Shown: positions 23,519 to 33,559, counted from the stretch's first letter. The stretch is DNA of 49,260 nt from JANLSE01 sp038214135 (GCA_038214135.1 JBBQSD010000036.1:1-49260); one strand, 5' to 3'. Made by a program: numbers and translations. The notes: a model not told the origin generated them from the letters alone.

Positions 23519-25294
23519 TTATTCCTCGCGAACAAAAATCTGGCGATAGATCGGGCTGGTTGCCAATAATTCTTCGTGGCGGCCATGGGCGATGAGTGTG
23601 CCATTCTTCAGCACCAGGATGCGGTCGGCAGTCCGGATCTGCGCCAGGCGATGGGTAATCAGCAGGGTTGTGCGGCCCTTCAACAGCCGCCGCATGGCCC
23701 GCTGGATCTGATCCTCGGTGGTACTGTCAATCGCACTGGTCGAGTCGTCTAATATCAGAATGCGTGGATCGCTCAGGAATGCGCGTGCAATCGCAATGCG
23801 CTGGCGCTGGCCGCCCGAAAGGGTGACACCCCGTTCGCCAACGATTGTCTCATAGCCTTCGGGGAAGCCCATAATGAAATCGTGGGCCTGGGCGAGGGTT
23901 GCGGCCTCGATGATCTGTTCGGGGCGTACGGCCACACGGGCACCGAAGGCGATATTATCCGCAATTGAGCGTGAGAACAGAATAACATCCTGTTCGATCG
24001 TTGCAATCTGTGAGCGCAGGCTATCCAGGCTCCAATCACGAACATCAATGCCATCGACAAACACCCGCCCACTGGTTGTGTCGAATGTGCGGTTCACTAG
24101 GCGCACCAGCGTTGTTTTGCCAGCGCCGGTTTGCCCAACAATCGCGATTGTCTCACCTGGCTTGGCGGTGAAGCTGAGTGGCTTCAACACCAACCCGCTT
24201 GTGCTTGTATCATCGCCATAGCCGAAGCTGACCTGTTCAAAGCGAATTTCGCCCTCAATCGGCTGCGAAACGCCACCAGCGTGTTCATCCATCTCTGTCT
24301 CGGTCGTTATGGTCTCGAGAATGCGCTCGGCGCTGGCCAGGCTCTGCTGGATCACCGAGAAGGTAAACAGCGAAAAGACGGTCGGGAAGCGTAGTGTTTC
24401 AAGCAGGGCCATGTAGGTGATCACCTGGCCAACCGATAAGACGCCCTGCAAATACAGATACAGGGCATGCCCAAAGGCCAGGCCGACGGCAATGCCATAC
24501 AGCAACAATGGCAGGTAGCGCGCCTCAACCTGGCCCTCACGAACAAACATATCGCGATAATCGTGGGCGTGTTTGCGAAAACGGCGTTCTTCGTCGATCT
24601 CCTGTGCAAAGCCCTTGACGACCTCGATCCCGGCGATTGCTTCGGCCAAGCCCGCATTCATGGTTCCAAAGCGAGCGCGCAGCGCACCCGCCACCGGGCG
24701 CAGTTCGATATTGTAGCGTTGCAGCGCAATTGCAAAGCTCACCAGAAACAGGATCGGCACCAGCAGCAGATCGACCCTAATTGTCGCAATCGTGATCAGC
24801 GGCACAATCAGGGTCAGCAGCGATTCGGTCATCGAGCCAAGTGCAGGGCTGATCAACTGATTAACCTGCTGGACATCATTGGTGACACGCGCCATCAGAT
24901 CGCCAACCCGCTGGCGGCTATGGAAGGTCTGGCTTTTTCCAAGCAGGCTCAGATACAATTCGGCCCGCGCATCGCGTTCAACCCGTTGGGCCAGGACACG
25001 AATAGCCAGGCTATTGATGATATCGAAGGCACCATAGCCGAAATAGGCGGCCACAACAAGCAGTGATGCAATGCCGAGTTGGGTCAGCCCGGCTCCGTTG
25101 ATGACGGTATCGAATGTGCGGCCAACCATGACGGCGGCCAGGCTTTGCGAGACGGCCATGCCAATGGTTGTGAGCACGAAGACGATTGGCAGTATCGGGT
25201 AGCGCAGAATATGCGATGTGATCCAGCGAACCGGGGATTGATGATCATAGGGGTAGGTATCTGCAATCGTGAACTCGCTACGCGGCACGCTCAT
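23519..25294 (-). CDS. second heterodimeric ABC exporter, degenerate-site subunit
   Basis: A 591-residue permease-ATPase upstream of and paired with the 21666-23516 gene. Walker A is GQTGAGKTT, the signature LSGGQ is intact (TLSGGQRQR), and the switch His is kept (LITHRLAQ), but Walker B is ILILDDSTSAID with Asp replacing the catalytic Glu. The frame is open from a GTG at 25321; ATG 25294 (MSVPRSEF), behind AGGA, is the better start. Degeneracy is milder than in the first exporter, where the switch His is also lost. An extended -10-like TGCTACACT on the minus strand (complement of 25333-25341) may be the operon promoter. Confidence 0.92.
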   Translation of the reverse strand: MSVPRSEFTIADTYPYDHQSPVRWITSHILRYPILPIVFVLTTIGMAVSQSLAAVMVGRTFDTVINGAGLTQLGIASLLVVAAYFGYGAFDIINSLAIRVLAQRVERDARAELYLSLLGKSQTFHSRQRVGDLMARVTNDVQQVNQLISPALGSMTESLLTLIVPLITIATIRVDLLLVPILFLVSFAIALQRYNIELRPVAGALRARFGTMNAGLAEAIAGIEVVKGFAQEIDEERRFRKHAHDYRDMFVREGQVEARYLPLLLYGIAVGLAFGHALYLYLQGVLSVGQVITYMALLETLRFPTVFSLFTFSVIQQSLASAERILETITTETEMDEHAGGVSQPIEGEIRFEQVSFGYGDDTSTSGLVLKPLSFTAKPGETIAIVGQTGAGKTTLVRLVNRTFDTTSGRVFVDGIDVRDWSLDSLRSQIATIEQDVILFSRSIADNIAFGARVAVRPEQIIEAATLAQAHDFIMGFPEGYETIVGERGVTLSGGQRQRIAIARAFLSDPRILILDDSTSAIDSTTEDQIQRAMRRLLKGRTTLLITHRLAQIRTADRILVLKNGTLIAHGRHEELLATSPIYRQIFVREE

Positions 25295-25368
25295 GAAGAA
25301 GAATCCTGTTCTTTTTAGCACAACCTATGGTCAGTGTAGCATATCTCTGCTGGATGGGGTATTCTCCG

Positions 25369-25612
25369 CAGATTGCGCAGATTTCCGCAGATTATATAGG
25401 TGGTGGTGAGCATACCAGGGGTATTATCCGCAGATGACGCAGATTTCCGCAGATTATAGCAACGAATCGTTAATCTGCCTGCATTGGGCATCATTGGCGG
25501 GCCAACACATTGGTCGGCCCCTACGCGATGATGATCATCGAAACGGGCGTGGTTCGTGCGAACCGGCGTGTCCGCCCATCAGGCACGGTAGGGCGCGGAC
25601 CGGTGTGTCCGC
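25369..25612. repeat. CGCAGATT repeats and palindromes in the 25295-25641 gap
   Basis: CCGCAGATT/GCGCAGATT units occur at 25369-25396 and 25430-25460. GGGCCAACACATTGGTCGGCCC lies at about 25498-25520, and the GCGCGGACC...GTGTCCGC module at about 25583-25602. No gene is seen in the gap. Confidence 0.75.
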
Positions 25613-25641
25613 TCACCGACCATAATAATAGGCATTGGGTA

Positions 25642-26952
25642 TCAATGCATCCGGCGCACATCATCGAGGGCACCATCGATGGCATTCAGCGCGCAATCAA
25701 TGGCAGCAGCATCGTGGGCGGCGGAGAAGCCATGATGGGCTGCGAGGTGGAAGTAGGCCCCGCGGGTAATACAGCCAGCAACAAAGGTTCTGAGCATGGC
25801 CCGATCCTGAAGCGCTGCCTGGCGATAGTTGGTCACGGGTGCCGATATGCCAAAATACAGCCCGAAGCGTGCTCCAACATGTTGCAAGCGCACTTGTACA
25901 GCACTGCGATCAATCAGGCCCTGAAACCCCGTATAGAACTGCTCGCCAATCTGCCCAAGCCGATCATAGAAGCCAGCAGATGCATAGATACCGATTGCCG
26001 CCTGTGCCGCCAGCACTGCTGTTAGATGGGCCAGATAAGTGCCGCTCAATTCGCTGGTTCCTTCTGGCCGCAGATGGCGCATGACAGCCCTCCGCCCAAC
26101 AATGGCGCTGATTGGCATTCCGGCACCAAGCGCCTTGCCCAGTACGGCCAGATCGGGGATGACGCCGGACCAGCCCTGTGCGCCGGCTGGATGCATGCGG
26201 AAGGCGGTCAGCACTTCATCGAATAGCAATATCGCGCCATAGCGATCACAGAGTGTGCGACAGAGTTGCAAGAAACCAAGTGCTGGAGCGATGCAGCCCG
26301 AATCATAATTGACTGGTTCAAGCAGCAGGGCCGCGATCCGCTCACCATATGCCGAGAAGATCTGTTCGAGTGCGGCTGGATCATTGAATGGCACCACAAT
26401 CACGGTTTCGGCCAGTGCTGCTGGCATGCCAGCCGATTCGGGGTAGGTTGTTGGGTGATCCTGTGTTCCGGCCTGGGCCAGCGGCGGTGCCCAGGAATAG
26501 TTCAGCACATCGGCATAGCCATGAAAATGGCCCTCGAATTTGATGATCAGCTCGCGGCCTGTTGCAGCGCGGGCCAATCGCAGCGCATGCATCATCGCCT
26601 CACTGCCAGATCCCGCAAAACGGGATTGTTCCGCACACGGGATGTGTTCTGCAAGGCGTTCTGCGAGCGCGATCTGGTGCTCGGTTTCGTAGGCGCAGAT
26701 CACACCAAGTTCGAGTGCCTGTTGCACCGCATCAACTATAGCTGGATGGTTATGGCCAAGCAGCGATGCACCATGTGACATACACATATCGACATAGCGT
26801 CGCCCTTCTAGATCCTCAACATAGGCCCCATCGCCGCGCCGGATGTAGAATGGCCGACCAATTGCTGGGTTCATTCGTGCGCTGGCCGAGACGCCGCCGG
26901 GCAGGTGTTGGTGGGCGCGCTCATACAGATGTTCTGCGTTGGTTTCATTCAT
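25642..26952 (-). CDS. class-III PLP aminotransferase (GSA-aminomutase-like)
   Basis: A 436-residue fold-type I PLP enzyme. The cofactor lysine is K273 (LGKALGAGMP), the pyridine-binding Asp is D245 (LLFDEVLTAFR), and the phosphate-binding region is GSGSEA (114-119). The N-terminus LPGGVSASARMNP and GHNHP match glutamate-1-semialdehyde 2,1-aminomutase-like proteins. Its place at the end of a sugar-uptake cluster, nine bases after the clan GH-A hydrolase, and the presence of a second homologue at 39445 argue for a catabolic aminotransferase rather than the tetrapyrrole enzyme HemL. Likely role: moving an amino group to or from a keto or aldehyde intermediate. No strong ribosome-binding site is seen. 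Confidence 0.85.
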   Translation of the reverse strand: MNETNAEHLYERAHQHLPGGVSASARMNPAIGRPFYIRRGDGAYVEDLEGRRYVDMCMSHGASLLGHNHPAIVDAVQQALELGVICAYETEHQIALAERLAEHIPCAEQSRFAGSGSEAMMHALRLARAATGRELIIKFEGHFHGYADVLNYSWAPPLAQAGTQDHPTTYPESAGMPAALAETVIVVPFNDPAALEQIFSAYGERIAALLLEPVNYDSGCIAPALGFLQLCRTLCDRYGAILLFDEVLTAFRMHPAGAQGWSGVIPDLAVLGKALGAGMPISAIVGRRAVMRHLRPEGTSELSGTYLAHLTAVLAAQAAIGIYASAGFYDRLGQIGEQFYTGFQGLIDRSAVQVRLQHVGARFGLYFGISAPVTNYRQAALQDRAMLRTFVAGCITRGAYFHLAAHHGFSAAHDAAAIDCALNAIDGALDDVRRMH

Positions 26953-26961
26953 GGTGTTCGC

Positions 26962-28947
26962 CTATATACGAATCAGATAATAGATCGTCGATGGATTCCA
27001 GGCTGGTTGGGCACCAATTGTAAACGAAAACGTCTGGTTCTCGTAGCGTGTTGGTAGGCGGGTGACCAAGCTACCCTTATCGCTGACGACCCAGACCTTC
27101 AGGTTGGGCAGTTCGGTTGTGATCGCAATATCTGCCTCGATTGGCTCGATCAGGATGGGCCCATGCCCGCGATCAAACTGCCGACGATGCTGCTCATCAT
27201 AGCGTGCGCCAGTATTATCGCTACGCCCGACGGCCGTCAGCAGCAGGTTTGCGCTGTGCTGAATCGGATCATTGGTTAATGAACTGATTGCAATCACTGC
27301 AAACGAGGTTCGCACCGTGATCACAAGATCATTGAGGGTTAGTGCGCCAGCGGCACCAAGAAAGCCATAGACGATCTTTGTTCGTGGTGTATCAATCGTG
27401 CCAATGCCCTGTTTCCAGCTGCGCCAGAGCTCGCCAGTATCCGAGCGAACGCCGCCAGTGTCGGTTGCGACAATTTCGCTATCGGCGTTAACGCTCTCTG
27501 CACTTGTGGCAGCATCGCCAGGAAGCTGCATGCCAACCATGTGCTGTTCGCTGCTGAGCCGTAATGCAGGAACATCCAGTGGTTTTCGCAGACGCCAGGT
27601 TGGATCTGTTGGATCGATAGTGATTGCCAGGCTGCGTGTGGCTGCCTGCACATCGCCACGCCGAAACAGGAGCGCTGCCTGGTAGAACAGCCCGAATTTG
27701 GCCGGATCATTGAAGCTATCGAAATGATTACGATAGGTAATACCATTGATTGTGGATGTCCCGCCACCAAGCGCATCGACAGGGCCGTCGGTGCGGTAGC
27801 GATAGGTGTGGATGGCCATGCCACTCCAACCCTGAAATGCGGCAATTGCGGCATTTAGTAGCGAACTCTCCGCCCGCCATTCATCCGGCCATGCATGATC
27901 CCATTCCGAAACAAAGAATGGCCGACTGAGCGTACGCATGAACGATCCAGTCGCATACACTGTATCGATCGCCTGCACCATTGGCGTGGTTGATGTGCCA
28001 ATTTCCTCTTCCCAACGTGGGAAGTTCCAATACCAATGCGTATCCGTAAAATCGGTGACAAGCTGCGATTCAAGTAGTGCGAGTGTGCGGCTCCAGTTTG
28101 TTCCGGTGATTGGCACACGCACCCCAATTTCGCGCAGATGGCTACTGAGGTATTGGTAGCATTCCTGTTGTACCTGGCTCAGAAACTGGGCCAATTGTGG
28201 ATCAACCCTGGTGAAGTCGATTGGTTCGGCGGCAAGAATGAGGTTGTGTTCTGTTGCCCATGCACGATAGCGCGCCTCAAGCCGTGAGCGATAGGGTTCG
28301 AGAATCGGTGGTGTGGTGAAGAGATCGCTCTCATTCTTGAGCTGAGTCAGCACAATCGCTGGCTCGTCCTTATAGGCCAGGCCAGTATAGGGGTTGATAT
28401 GATTCCAGATCTGTTCGTTAAACTCTTGCTGCAACGCAATCAGCCGTGGGTCAAAATAGGTATAGGGTTTGGCTGCTTGGCCTAATCCATCAACCGAATC
28501 GACTTCATCGCCCGGCAGAAATTGGCGATAGGTCAGCAGATCAAGATAGATATAGATGCCTTCACGCTTCAGTGCTGCAAGCATATAGTCGAGCCGATCC
28601 AGGCTGATCGGATCGAAGTGGCGCGTGTCGTTGCGCGGTTGGGCCGGGTTAGAATGGAACAGATTGGGCGTCGACCATTCGGCGTCCATTTGATGCAGGC
28701 GCACCAGATTCACCCCAAACTTGGCCAACCGGCGGGCGATTGCATCGCTCTCCACATGGGTCGGGAAATTGGCCGCACCATTAAAGCATGTGCCCCAGAA
28801 ACGGGCTTCAGTTCCATCTTCAAAAACAAACCGCTGGCCCTGGCTTGTGAGAAAGCCGCGTTTGCCAGCTGGCCGTTCATCGGCATAGATGAAGGAAAGA
28901 TCGAGCGGGGCATCATCCCAGGCCAGCGTGAATGGCAGCCATTCCAT
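26962..28947 (-). CDS. clan GH-A glycoside hydrolase (GH5-like), cytoplasmic
   Basis: A 661-residue protein with an N-terminal TIM-barrel of clan GH-A. The acid/base is E206 in LTQLKNESD (the NE pair after strand 4) and the nucleophile is E348 in FFVSEWDHAW (strand 7). Other strand-end features are FGVNLVRLHQMDAEW (77-91) and YIYLDLLTY (132-140). The last 200 residues look like beta-sandwich domains. There is no signal peptide, so it should act inside the cell on imported oligosaccharides. The family cannot be fixed by eye; the barrel resembles cellulase/GH5-like proteins of unknown specificity. It sits three bases after the stop of the upstream permease, in the same transcript. Confidence 0.82.
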   Translation of the reverse strand: MEWLPFTLAWDDAPLDLSFIYADERPAGKRGFLTSQGQRFVFEDGTEARFWGTCFNGAANFPTHVESDAIARRLAKFGVNLVRLHQMDAEWSTPNLFHSNPAQPRNDTRHFDPISLDRLDYMLAALKREGIYIYLDLLTYRQFLPGDEVDSVDGLGQAAKPYTYFDPRLIALQQEFNEQIWNHINPYTGLAYKDEPAIVLTQLKNESDLFTTPPILEPYRSRLEARYRAWATEHNLILAAEPIDFTRVDPQLAQFLSQVQQECYQYLSSHLREIGVRVPITGTNWSRTLALLESQLVTDFTDTHWYWNFPRWEEEIGTSTTPMVQAIDTVYATGSFMRTLSRPFFVSEWDHAWPDEWRAESSLLNAAIAAFQGWSGMAIHTYRYRTDGPVDALGGGTSTINGITYRNHFDSFNDPAKFGLFYQAALLFRRGDVQAATRSLAITIDPTDPTWRLRKPLDVPALRLSSEQHMVGMQLPGDAATSAESVNADSEIVATDTGGVRSDTGELWRSWKQGIGTIDTPRTKIVYGFLGAAGALTLNDLVITVRTSFAVIAISSLTNDPIQHSANLLLTAVGRSDNTGARYDEQHRRQFDRGHGPILIEPIEADIAITTELPNLKVWVVSDKGSLVTRLPTRYENQTFSFTIGAQPAWNPSTIYYLIRI

Positions 28948-28950
28948 ATG

Positions 28951-29838
28951 CTATCCTTTAATTCCGGTCAGCGTAATACCCTGAATAAACGTCCGCTGTG
29001 TAAAGAAGAACAGCACAATTATTGGCGAGACCATCATTGTTGCGGCTGCCATCAGCGGCCCCCATTCGGTGCGTACTCGGCTGAGGAAGCCATACATGCC
29101 AATTGCCAGCGTGTATTGTTGGCGGTCGCCAAGGTAGATCAACGGGCCAAGGAAATCATTCCAGTTCGACATAAAGGTGAACAGGGCGACGACGGCCAGT
29201 GCTGGGCGGGCTAATGGCAGAATAATGCGCCAATAGATCTGGAATTCACTCGCGCCATCGATCTTCGCCGCCGATGAGAGTTCTTCGGGGATTGTAAGGT
29301 AGAACTGGCGTAACAGGAAGATAAAAAATGCATTGCCGGTTAATGCTGGAATAGTTAATGGATGGGGCGTGTTGATCCAACCAAGATCGCGGAAGATCAG
29401 GAATGTGGGGATGAGTGTGACGGGGTAGGGGATCATCAGTGTTGAAATCAGCACGATGAACAACAGATCACGACCAGGCCAGCGAATCCGTGCAAAGCCA
29501 TAGGCTGCTAGTGAACACGAGATCACCGATGCGATGACATTAAAGAAGGCAATATACAGCGTGTTCTTTAGATAGAGCAGAAATGGAATAAAGGTCAGCG
29601 CACGGGGATAGTTGGCCCAGGCGATTGGATTGGGAATCCACTCTGGTGGAAGTTTGAAGAGCTGTGCTGGCGTTTTGAGCGAGGTTGTGAGCAACCAGAT
29701 GAAGGGAATAGTAAAAAGCAGCGCGAGCAGCGTCAGCACGAAATAAGTGCCTGCCTGCTTGATAGTATTGATCTGCCGACGGCGTGATGTGGCAGTAATA
29801 TCGCGTAGTGCTGTTTGTGTAACTGTTTCACTTGCCAT
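28951..29838 (-). CDS. carbohydrate ABC transporter permease (MalG type)
   Basis: A 295-residue inner-membrane permease of the binding-protein-dependent CUT1 sugar importers. Six hydrophobic helices are visible, and the EAA loop reads EELSSAAKIDGASEFQIYWR (about 190-209) followed by ILPLARPAL, which contacts the ATPase. Its ATG overlaps the stop of the MalF-type permease by one base (TGATG at 29840-29836), a coupled start. No ATPase gene lies in the cluster, so a shared MsmK/UgpC-like ATPase encoded elsewhere is expected. Confidence 0.93.
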   Translation of the reverse strand: MASETVTQTALRDITATSRRRQINTIKQAGTYFVLTLLALLFTIPFIWLLTTSLKTPAQLFKLPPEWIPNPIAWANYPRALTFIPFLLYLKNTLYIAFFNVIASVISCSLAAYGFARIRWPGRDLLFIVLISTLMIPYPVTLIPTFLIFRDLGWINTPHPLTIPALTGNAFFIFLLRQFYLTIPEELSSAAKIDGASEFQIYWRIILPLARPALAVVALFTFMSNWNDFLGPLIYLGDRQQYTLAIGMYGFLSRVRTEWGPLMAAATMMVSPIIVLFFFTQRTFIQGITLTGIKG

Positions 29839-30782
29839 CAGCTTTTTTCTCCCTCGTAATAGACCCAGCGCCCCGATGTTTTGAAGATGATGCCCGTTAC
29901 CAAAAACACAAACGCAAACAACAGCCAGGCCATGGCACTGGCATAGCCCATTTTGAAATAGCGAAATGCGTTATTGTATAGATACAGCGCATAGAACATT
30001 GTCGAACCAGCCGGGCCGCCGCTGCCCTGGCTGAGTACAAATGCCGTTGTGAAGTATTGGAATGCGCCAATCACGCCAAGCACCAGATTAAAGAAGATCG
30101 TTGGCGAGAGCATTGGCAGGGTGACGTTGACTGTCTTGGCTAGCGTCCCAGCGCCATCGATCTCGGCAGCCTCATACAAATGCTCTGGAATATCCTGGAG
30201 TGCCGCAAGAAAAATAACCATACTGCCACCGAACGACCACAGCCCGATCAGGATCAGCGATGGCTTCGACCACGATGGGTCGGTGAGCCAGCCAAGCGTT
30301 GGCAGATGGAGAATCTTGAGCAGTGCATTAACTAAGCCAAACTGTGGGTTCAATATCCACGACCAGAGCATGGCCGAGGCCAGATCGGGAATGATACTCG
30401 GCAGAAAGAACAGCGTTCGATAGATCGCCAGCCCGCGCACCTTCGCATTCAGCAGCATGGCGATCAGTATCGCGATGATCAGATTAAGCGGGATGGAAAT
30501 CAGCGCGTAAAACAGGGTGTTGCCAACAGCGTTATAGAAGATCGGATCGTTTGTCAATAATTCCTGATAGTTTGCCAGCCCAATAAACTTCGGCGCTGAA
30601 ACGGCATCATATGCTGTCAGGCTGAAATAGAACGAGGCCACAATCGGGTAGATTGTGAAGACCAGCAGCCCAATCAGCCAGGGTGCGACGAATAACAACC
30701 CATTGATTGTATTGCGCACCACCAACGGGCTTACTTTCGGATTGCGTCCCTGTCGTTCGGCCAATACAGAAGAACCTGCCAT
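29838..30782 (-). CDS. carbohydrate ABC transporter permease (MalF/UgpA type)
   Basis: A 314-residue permease, partner of the MalG-type protein. Six hydrophobic helices are present, with the opening WLIGLLVFTIYPIVASFYFS and the EAA loop EHLYEAAEIDGAGTLAKTVN then VTLPMLSPT (about 205-233). CGGAG lies seven bases before ATG 30782. With the downstream permease and the Tat-lipoprotein binding protein at 32069 it forms a CUT1 importer for an oligosaccharide or glycoside. Confidence 0.93.
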   Translation of the reverse strand: MAGSSVLAERQGRNPKVSPLVVRNTINGLLFVAPWLIGLLVFTIYPIVASFYFSLTAYDAVSAPKFIGLANYQELLTNDPIFYNAVGNTLFYALISIPLNLIIAILIAMLLNAKVRGLAIYRTLFFLPSIIPDLASAMLWSWILNPQFGLVNALLKILHLPTLGWLTDPSWSKPSLILIGLWSFGGSMVIFLAALQDIPEHLYEAAEIDGAGTLAKTVNVTLPMLSPTIFFNLVLGVIGAFQYFTTAFVLSQGSGGPAGSTMFYALYLYNNAFRYFKMGYASAMAWLLFAFVFLVTGIIFKTSGRWVYYEGEKS

Positions 30783-30821
30783 AGTCTGCTCCGTCCTGTG
30801 ATCTGCGCGCTGAAGGTCGAG

Positions 30822-32063
30822 CTATTCTGATCGTGACAGTTCGATATGATTGAGCCACCGATCTGGTTGATACTTGATACTATCTGTTTGTGCTGTACCA
30901 GTTGTGATCAGTTCGGCAAGTAGGCGCCCTAGCCCCGGCCCACGGGTCATGCCACATTCTAAATCGGCACCAATCAGATATAATCCGCTCACGCCGGGTA
31001 TGCCGCCGAGTAGGTGTTGCATATCTGGTGTGCGTGTTGGCAATCCAGTGCGTACCTCACGAACCGTGCATGCCCCAAGCACAGGAACGACATCGGCGAA
31101 GGCCCGTGCCAGTGCCAGGTGGTATGTGTGTGTTGCATCGGCATGGATAGAACGGCCAAGCCCGCCGCCACGATCCGGCCCGGGTTGCGTGGTGAGGCCA
31201 AGTGCATAGCCAAGGCCAGCAAGTAATGTTGGCGGATGGATAACGATTTCCTCGCTGCCAATCAGCAAGCCACCAGATTCGGCCCGAACATACAGGTTGT
31301 GATAATCACTGAACATCAGCATGGGCATCTGTGGAGGAACTTCGGCAATTGGCTCAGTCACAAATCGTGATGCTTCCAGTGCCACGAGTGGAATGTGTAC
31401 ACCAGCCGATTGTGCAACCGAGCCAACCCATGCGCCAGCTGCATCGATCACACAGGTTGTTGCGATGAGCCCTGTTGCGGTGGTAACGCCTGCCACGCTG
31501 CCCGCAGATACCTGGATTGAGCAGGCAGGCGTCGATGTCCGAATATCAACGCCCATATCCACAAGTTCGCGTGCAAGCGCCTGAACTGCCGCTTGTGCGT
31601 TTAGGCTGAAGGCACCTGGCATGTAGAGTGCGCCAGCTATTCGTGTTGAAGTAATGATCGGTGCAATCTCACACAGATCCTCGGCTGTCAGCCACACGGC
31701 CTGTTCAGCAGCGCGCTGCTGAACGCATTCGAGTGCCATGCTGAGGTGCTGTTTGGTTATGGGAGTGGTTGCAACATGGGCGATCCCAACCTGGTTTAGT
31801 CCAATCTGGTGGCTTCTGGCAAGTGCTTGGTAGAATTGCAGCCCATAGCGCTCGATACTCAGTGTTGGATCTGGATCTGGATTGAAGGCACTCCATAGCG
31901 AGATAAAGCCTGCTGCAGCGGCGCTTGTTCGTGCTGCGAGATCTGGCTCACGTTCCAGCAGAACAACACGGCCGACACCAGCTTTGCGAAGATGGTAGGC
32001 TGCACTACAGCCAAATATCCCTCCGCCAATGATCACAATATCGGCCTGTTGATCTGCTGCCAT
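30822..32063 (-). CDS. DAO-family FAD oxidoreductase 1
   Basis: A 413-residue flavoenzyme of the D-amino-acid/sarcosine oxidase (DAO) superfamily. The Rossmann FAD motif is DIVIIGGGIFGCSAAYHL (8-25), an acidic residue ends strand 2 (LLEREP), and the C-terminal flavin site reads GADLECGMTRGPGLGRLLAE. It starts five bases after the binding-protein gene, inside the transporter operon, so its substrate is probably what the transporter imports or a product of it. Family members oxidise C-N bonds of amino acids, N-methyl amines or Amadori compounds, or C-OH bonds of 2-hydroxyacids. The substrate is not predictable. Confidence 0.85.
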   Translation of the reverse strand: MAADQQADIVIIGGGIFGCSAAYHLRKAGVGRVVLLEREPDLAARTSAAAAGFISLWSAFNPDPDPTLSIERYGLQFYQALARSHQIGLNQVGIAHVATTPITKQHLSMALECVQQRAAEQAVWLTAEDLCEIAPIITSTRIAGALYMPGAFSLNAQAAVQALARELVDMGVDIRTSTPACSIQVSAGSVAGVTTATGLIATTCVIDAAGAWVGSVAQSAGVHIPLVALEASRFVTEPIAEVPPQMPMLMFSDYHNLYVRAESGGLLIGSEEIVIHPPTLLAGLGYALGLTTQPGPDRGGGLGRSIHADATHTYHLALARAFADVVPVLGACTVREVRTGLPTRTPDMQHLLGGIPGVSGLYLIGADLECGMTRGPGLGRLLAELITTGTAQTDSIKYQPDRWLNHIELSRSE

Positions 32064-32068
32064 CTTGT

Positions 32069-33478
32069 TTAGCCCTTCATTGCCTTGTCCAGTTCGGACT
32101 GGACATTCTTGGTCACTTCATCGAGGCCATCCTTGGGTGTCTTCTGATCACGCATCACAAGATCATAGACGCGGTTGAGTTCATCCTGATAGAAGGCCAT
32201 AACCGGCAGCACCGGAAACAGCTTGCTGGCGGCACCGGCAGTATCGGTGAAGTACTTCAGGCCAGCAGCCATGCGGTTCTTGGCACCCATCTTCTGCTTG
32301 ACGCCATCTTCCCATGCGCCAAACTGAGATTTAATCGTTGTGCCATTCAGCGTCAGGTAGCCCATTTTCGCACTCTGATCAATGAAGGCATAGCGAATAA
32401 ACTTCCAGGCAGCATCGGCTTGCTTCGAGCCAGTAGGGATGGCATACTGCCAACCGCCGGTCACATAGTTCTTGCGCTCCTCTGGTGTGCCTTTGAGTGT
32501 TGGCCAGAATGCAACACCATAATCAAGATCTGGTGCGTGCTGATCGAATGCTTCGTAGGTCCAGAAGCCATCGAAGACGAATGCGGCCTGTTTGGTGGCA
32601 AATGGATTACCGGCTTCAAATGTGCCAGGGCGCTGATTAAAAGCTGCCAGCTTGTTGATATCAAGCAGCTTGATGTAGGCTTGTAGTTGAGTTAGCGCCT
32701 CGATATTGGCAGGATGGTTTGCCGTAATCTTCTGGGTATTTGCATCGTACAGCTCCCCGCCAAAGATATAGGCCCAGTTGACGAACCATCCCGCAGATGG
32801 GTTAAAGCCGATCCGCTGAATATCGCCGCTTGAGTCCTTCTTGAGAACCTGCTTCGAGTGTGCGATCAGTTCATCGAATGTTAGGGGTGGCTTTTCTGGA
32901 TCAAGCCCGACCTCACGGTACACATCCTTGCTATAGAATAAGCACCAGTAATCGGCGCCACCGGGGATTGCATACAGTTTGCCATTATGCAAGCTGCTAT
33001 CGTACAGCGGTGTCACAAAATCCTCACGCTTCAGGCCCGTCTCCTGAACCAATGCTGTCAGATCGAGCAATGCCCCTTTTGCGGCCAGGGTTGCCAGTGG
33101 AGCCGGGCGCATGATCGTCGCATCCGGCGGCGTGTTGGCCGCCAAAAGCGTGGTCAGTTTGGTCTGCCAATCAGGGTCGAAGTTCCAGTCGATCTTGGTG
33201 CTTGGGTTGGTCTTGGTATAGTCATCGCCAATCACGACCATCAGGTTGTTGTAGATATCGCCCCAGTTCTCATTCAGGACATTCAGCGATACTGCGCTGC
33301 CAGTTGCCGCTGGCTCCGCTGCCGGTACTGCTGTTGGTGCCGCATCTGGTGCAGAAGCCACCGGTACCGTTGTTGGTGTGGCAGCCGGTGTGCCACCACA
33401 GGCAGCCAGTAACGCCGCGCTACTTGCCATCGCGCTCATGTGTAGGAATTTTCGCCGGGACAGATTGTTGTTCGCCAC
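32069..33478 (-). CDS. Tat-exported lipoprotein, sugar ABC substrate-binding protein
   Basis: A 469-residue SBP family 1 protein. The N-terminus carries a twin-arginine motif SRRKFL (7-12), a short hydrophobic stretch and the lipobox LAAC with Cys27, followed by a low-complexity Ala/Pro/Thr linker (about 30-62). Tat-secreted lipid-anchored sugar-binding proteins are frequent in Chloroflexota. The mature part has typical solute-binding phrases (ANTPPDATIMRPAPLATLAA, FVFDGFWTYEAF and QADAAWKFIRY). The start is GTG 33478, five bases after GGAGGA. It is the receptor for the two downstream permeases. Confidence 0.93.
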   Translation of the reverse strand: MANNNLSRRKFLHMSAMASSAALLAACGGTPAATPTTVPVASAPDAAPTAVPAAEPAATGSAVSLNVLNENWGDIYNNLMVVIGDDYTKTNPSTKIDWNFDPDWQTKLTTLLAANTPPDATIMRPAPLATLAAKGALLDLTALVQETGLKREDFVTPLYDSSLHNGKLYAIPGGADYWCLFYSKDVYREVGLDPEKPPLTFDELIAHSKQVLKKDSSGDIQRIGFNPSAGWFVNWAYIFGGELYDANTQKITANHPANIEALTQLQAYIKLLDINKLAAFNQRPGTFEAGNPFATKQAAFVFDGFWTYEAFDQHAPDLDYGVAFWPTLKGTPEERKNYVTGGWQYAIPTGSKQADAAWKFIRYAFIDQSAKMGYLTLNGTTIKSQFGAWEDGVKQKMGAKNRMAAGLKYFTDTAGAASKLFPVLPVMAFYQDELNRVYDLVMRDQKTPKDGLDEVTKNVQSELDKAMKG

Positions 33479-33559
33479 GCCATTCCTCCTTCAATTCACA
33501 TTACCACTATTGCATCCGTGCTCTGCGAGCGACGGAAGTACACCGCTAGCAAGTGTTGC

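Noticed and set aside
25642..26952. hemL (tetrapyrrole synthesis)
   Set aside because: The fold fits, but two diverged copies sit in sugar-catabolic contexts with no other heme genes; a catabolic aminotransferase is likelier.
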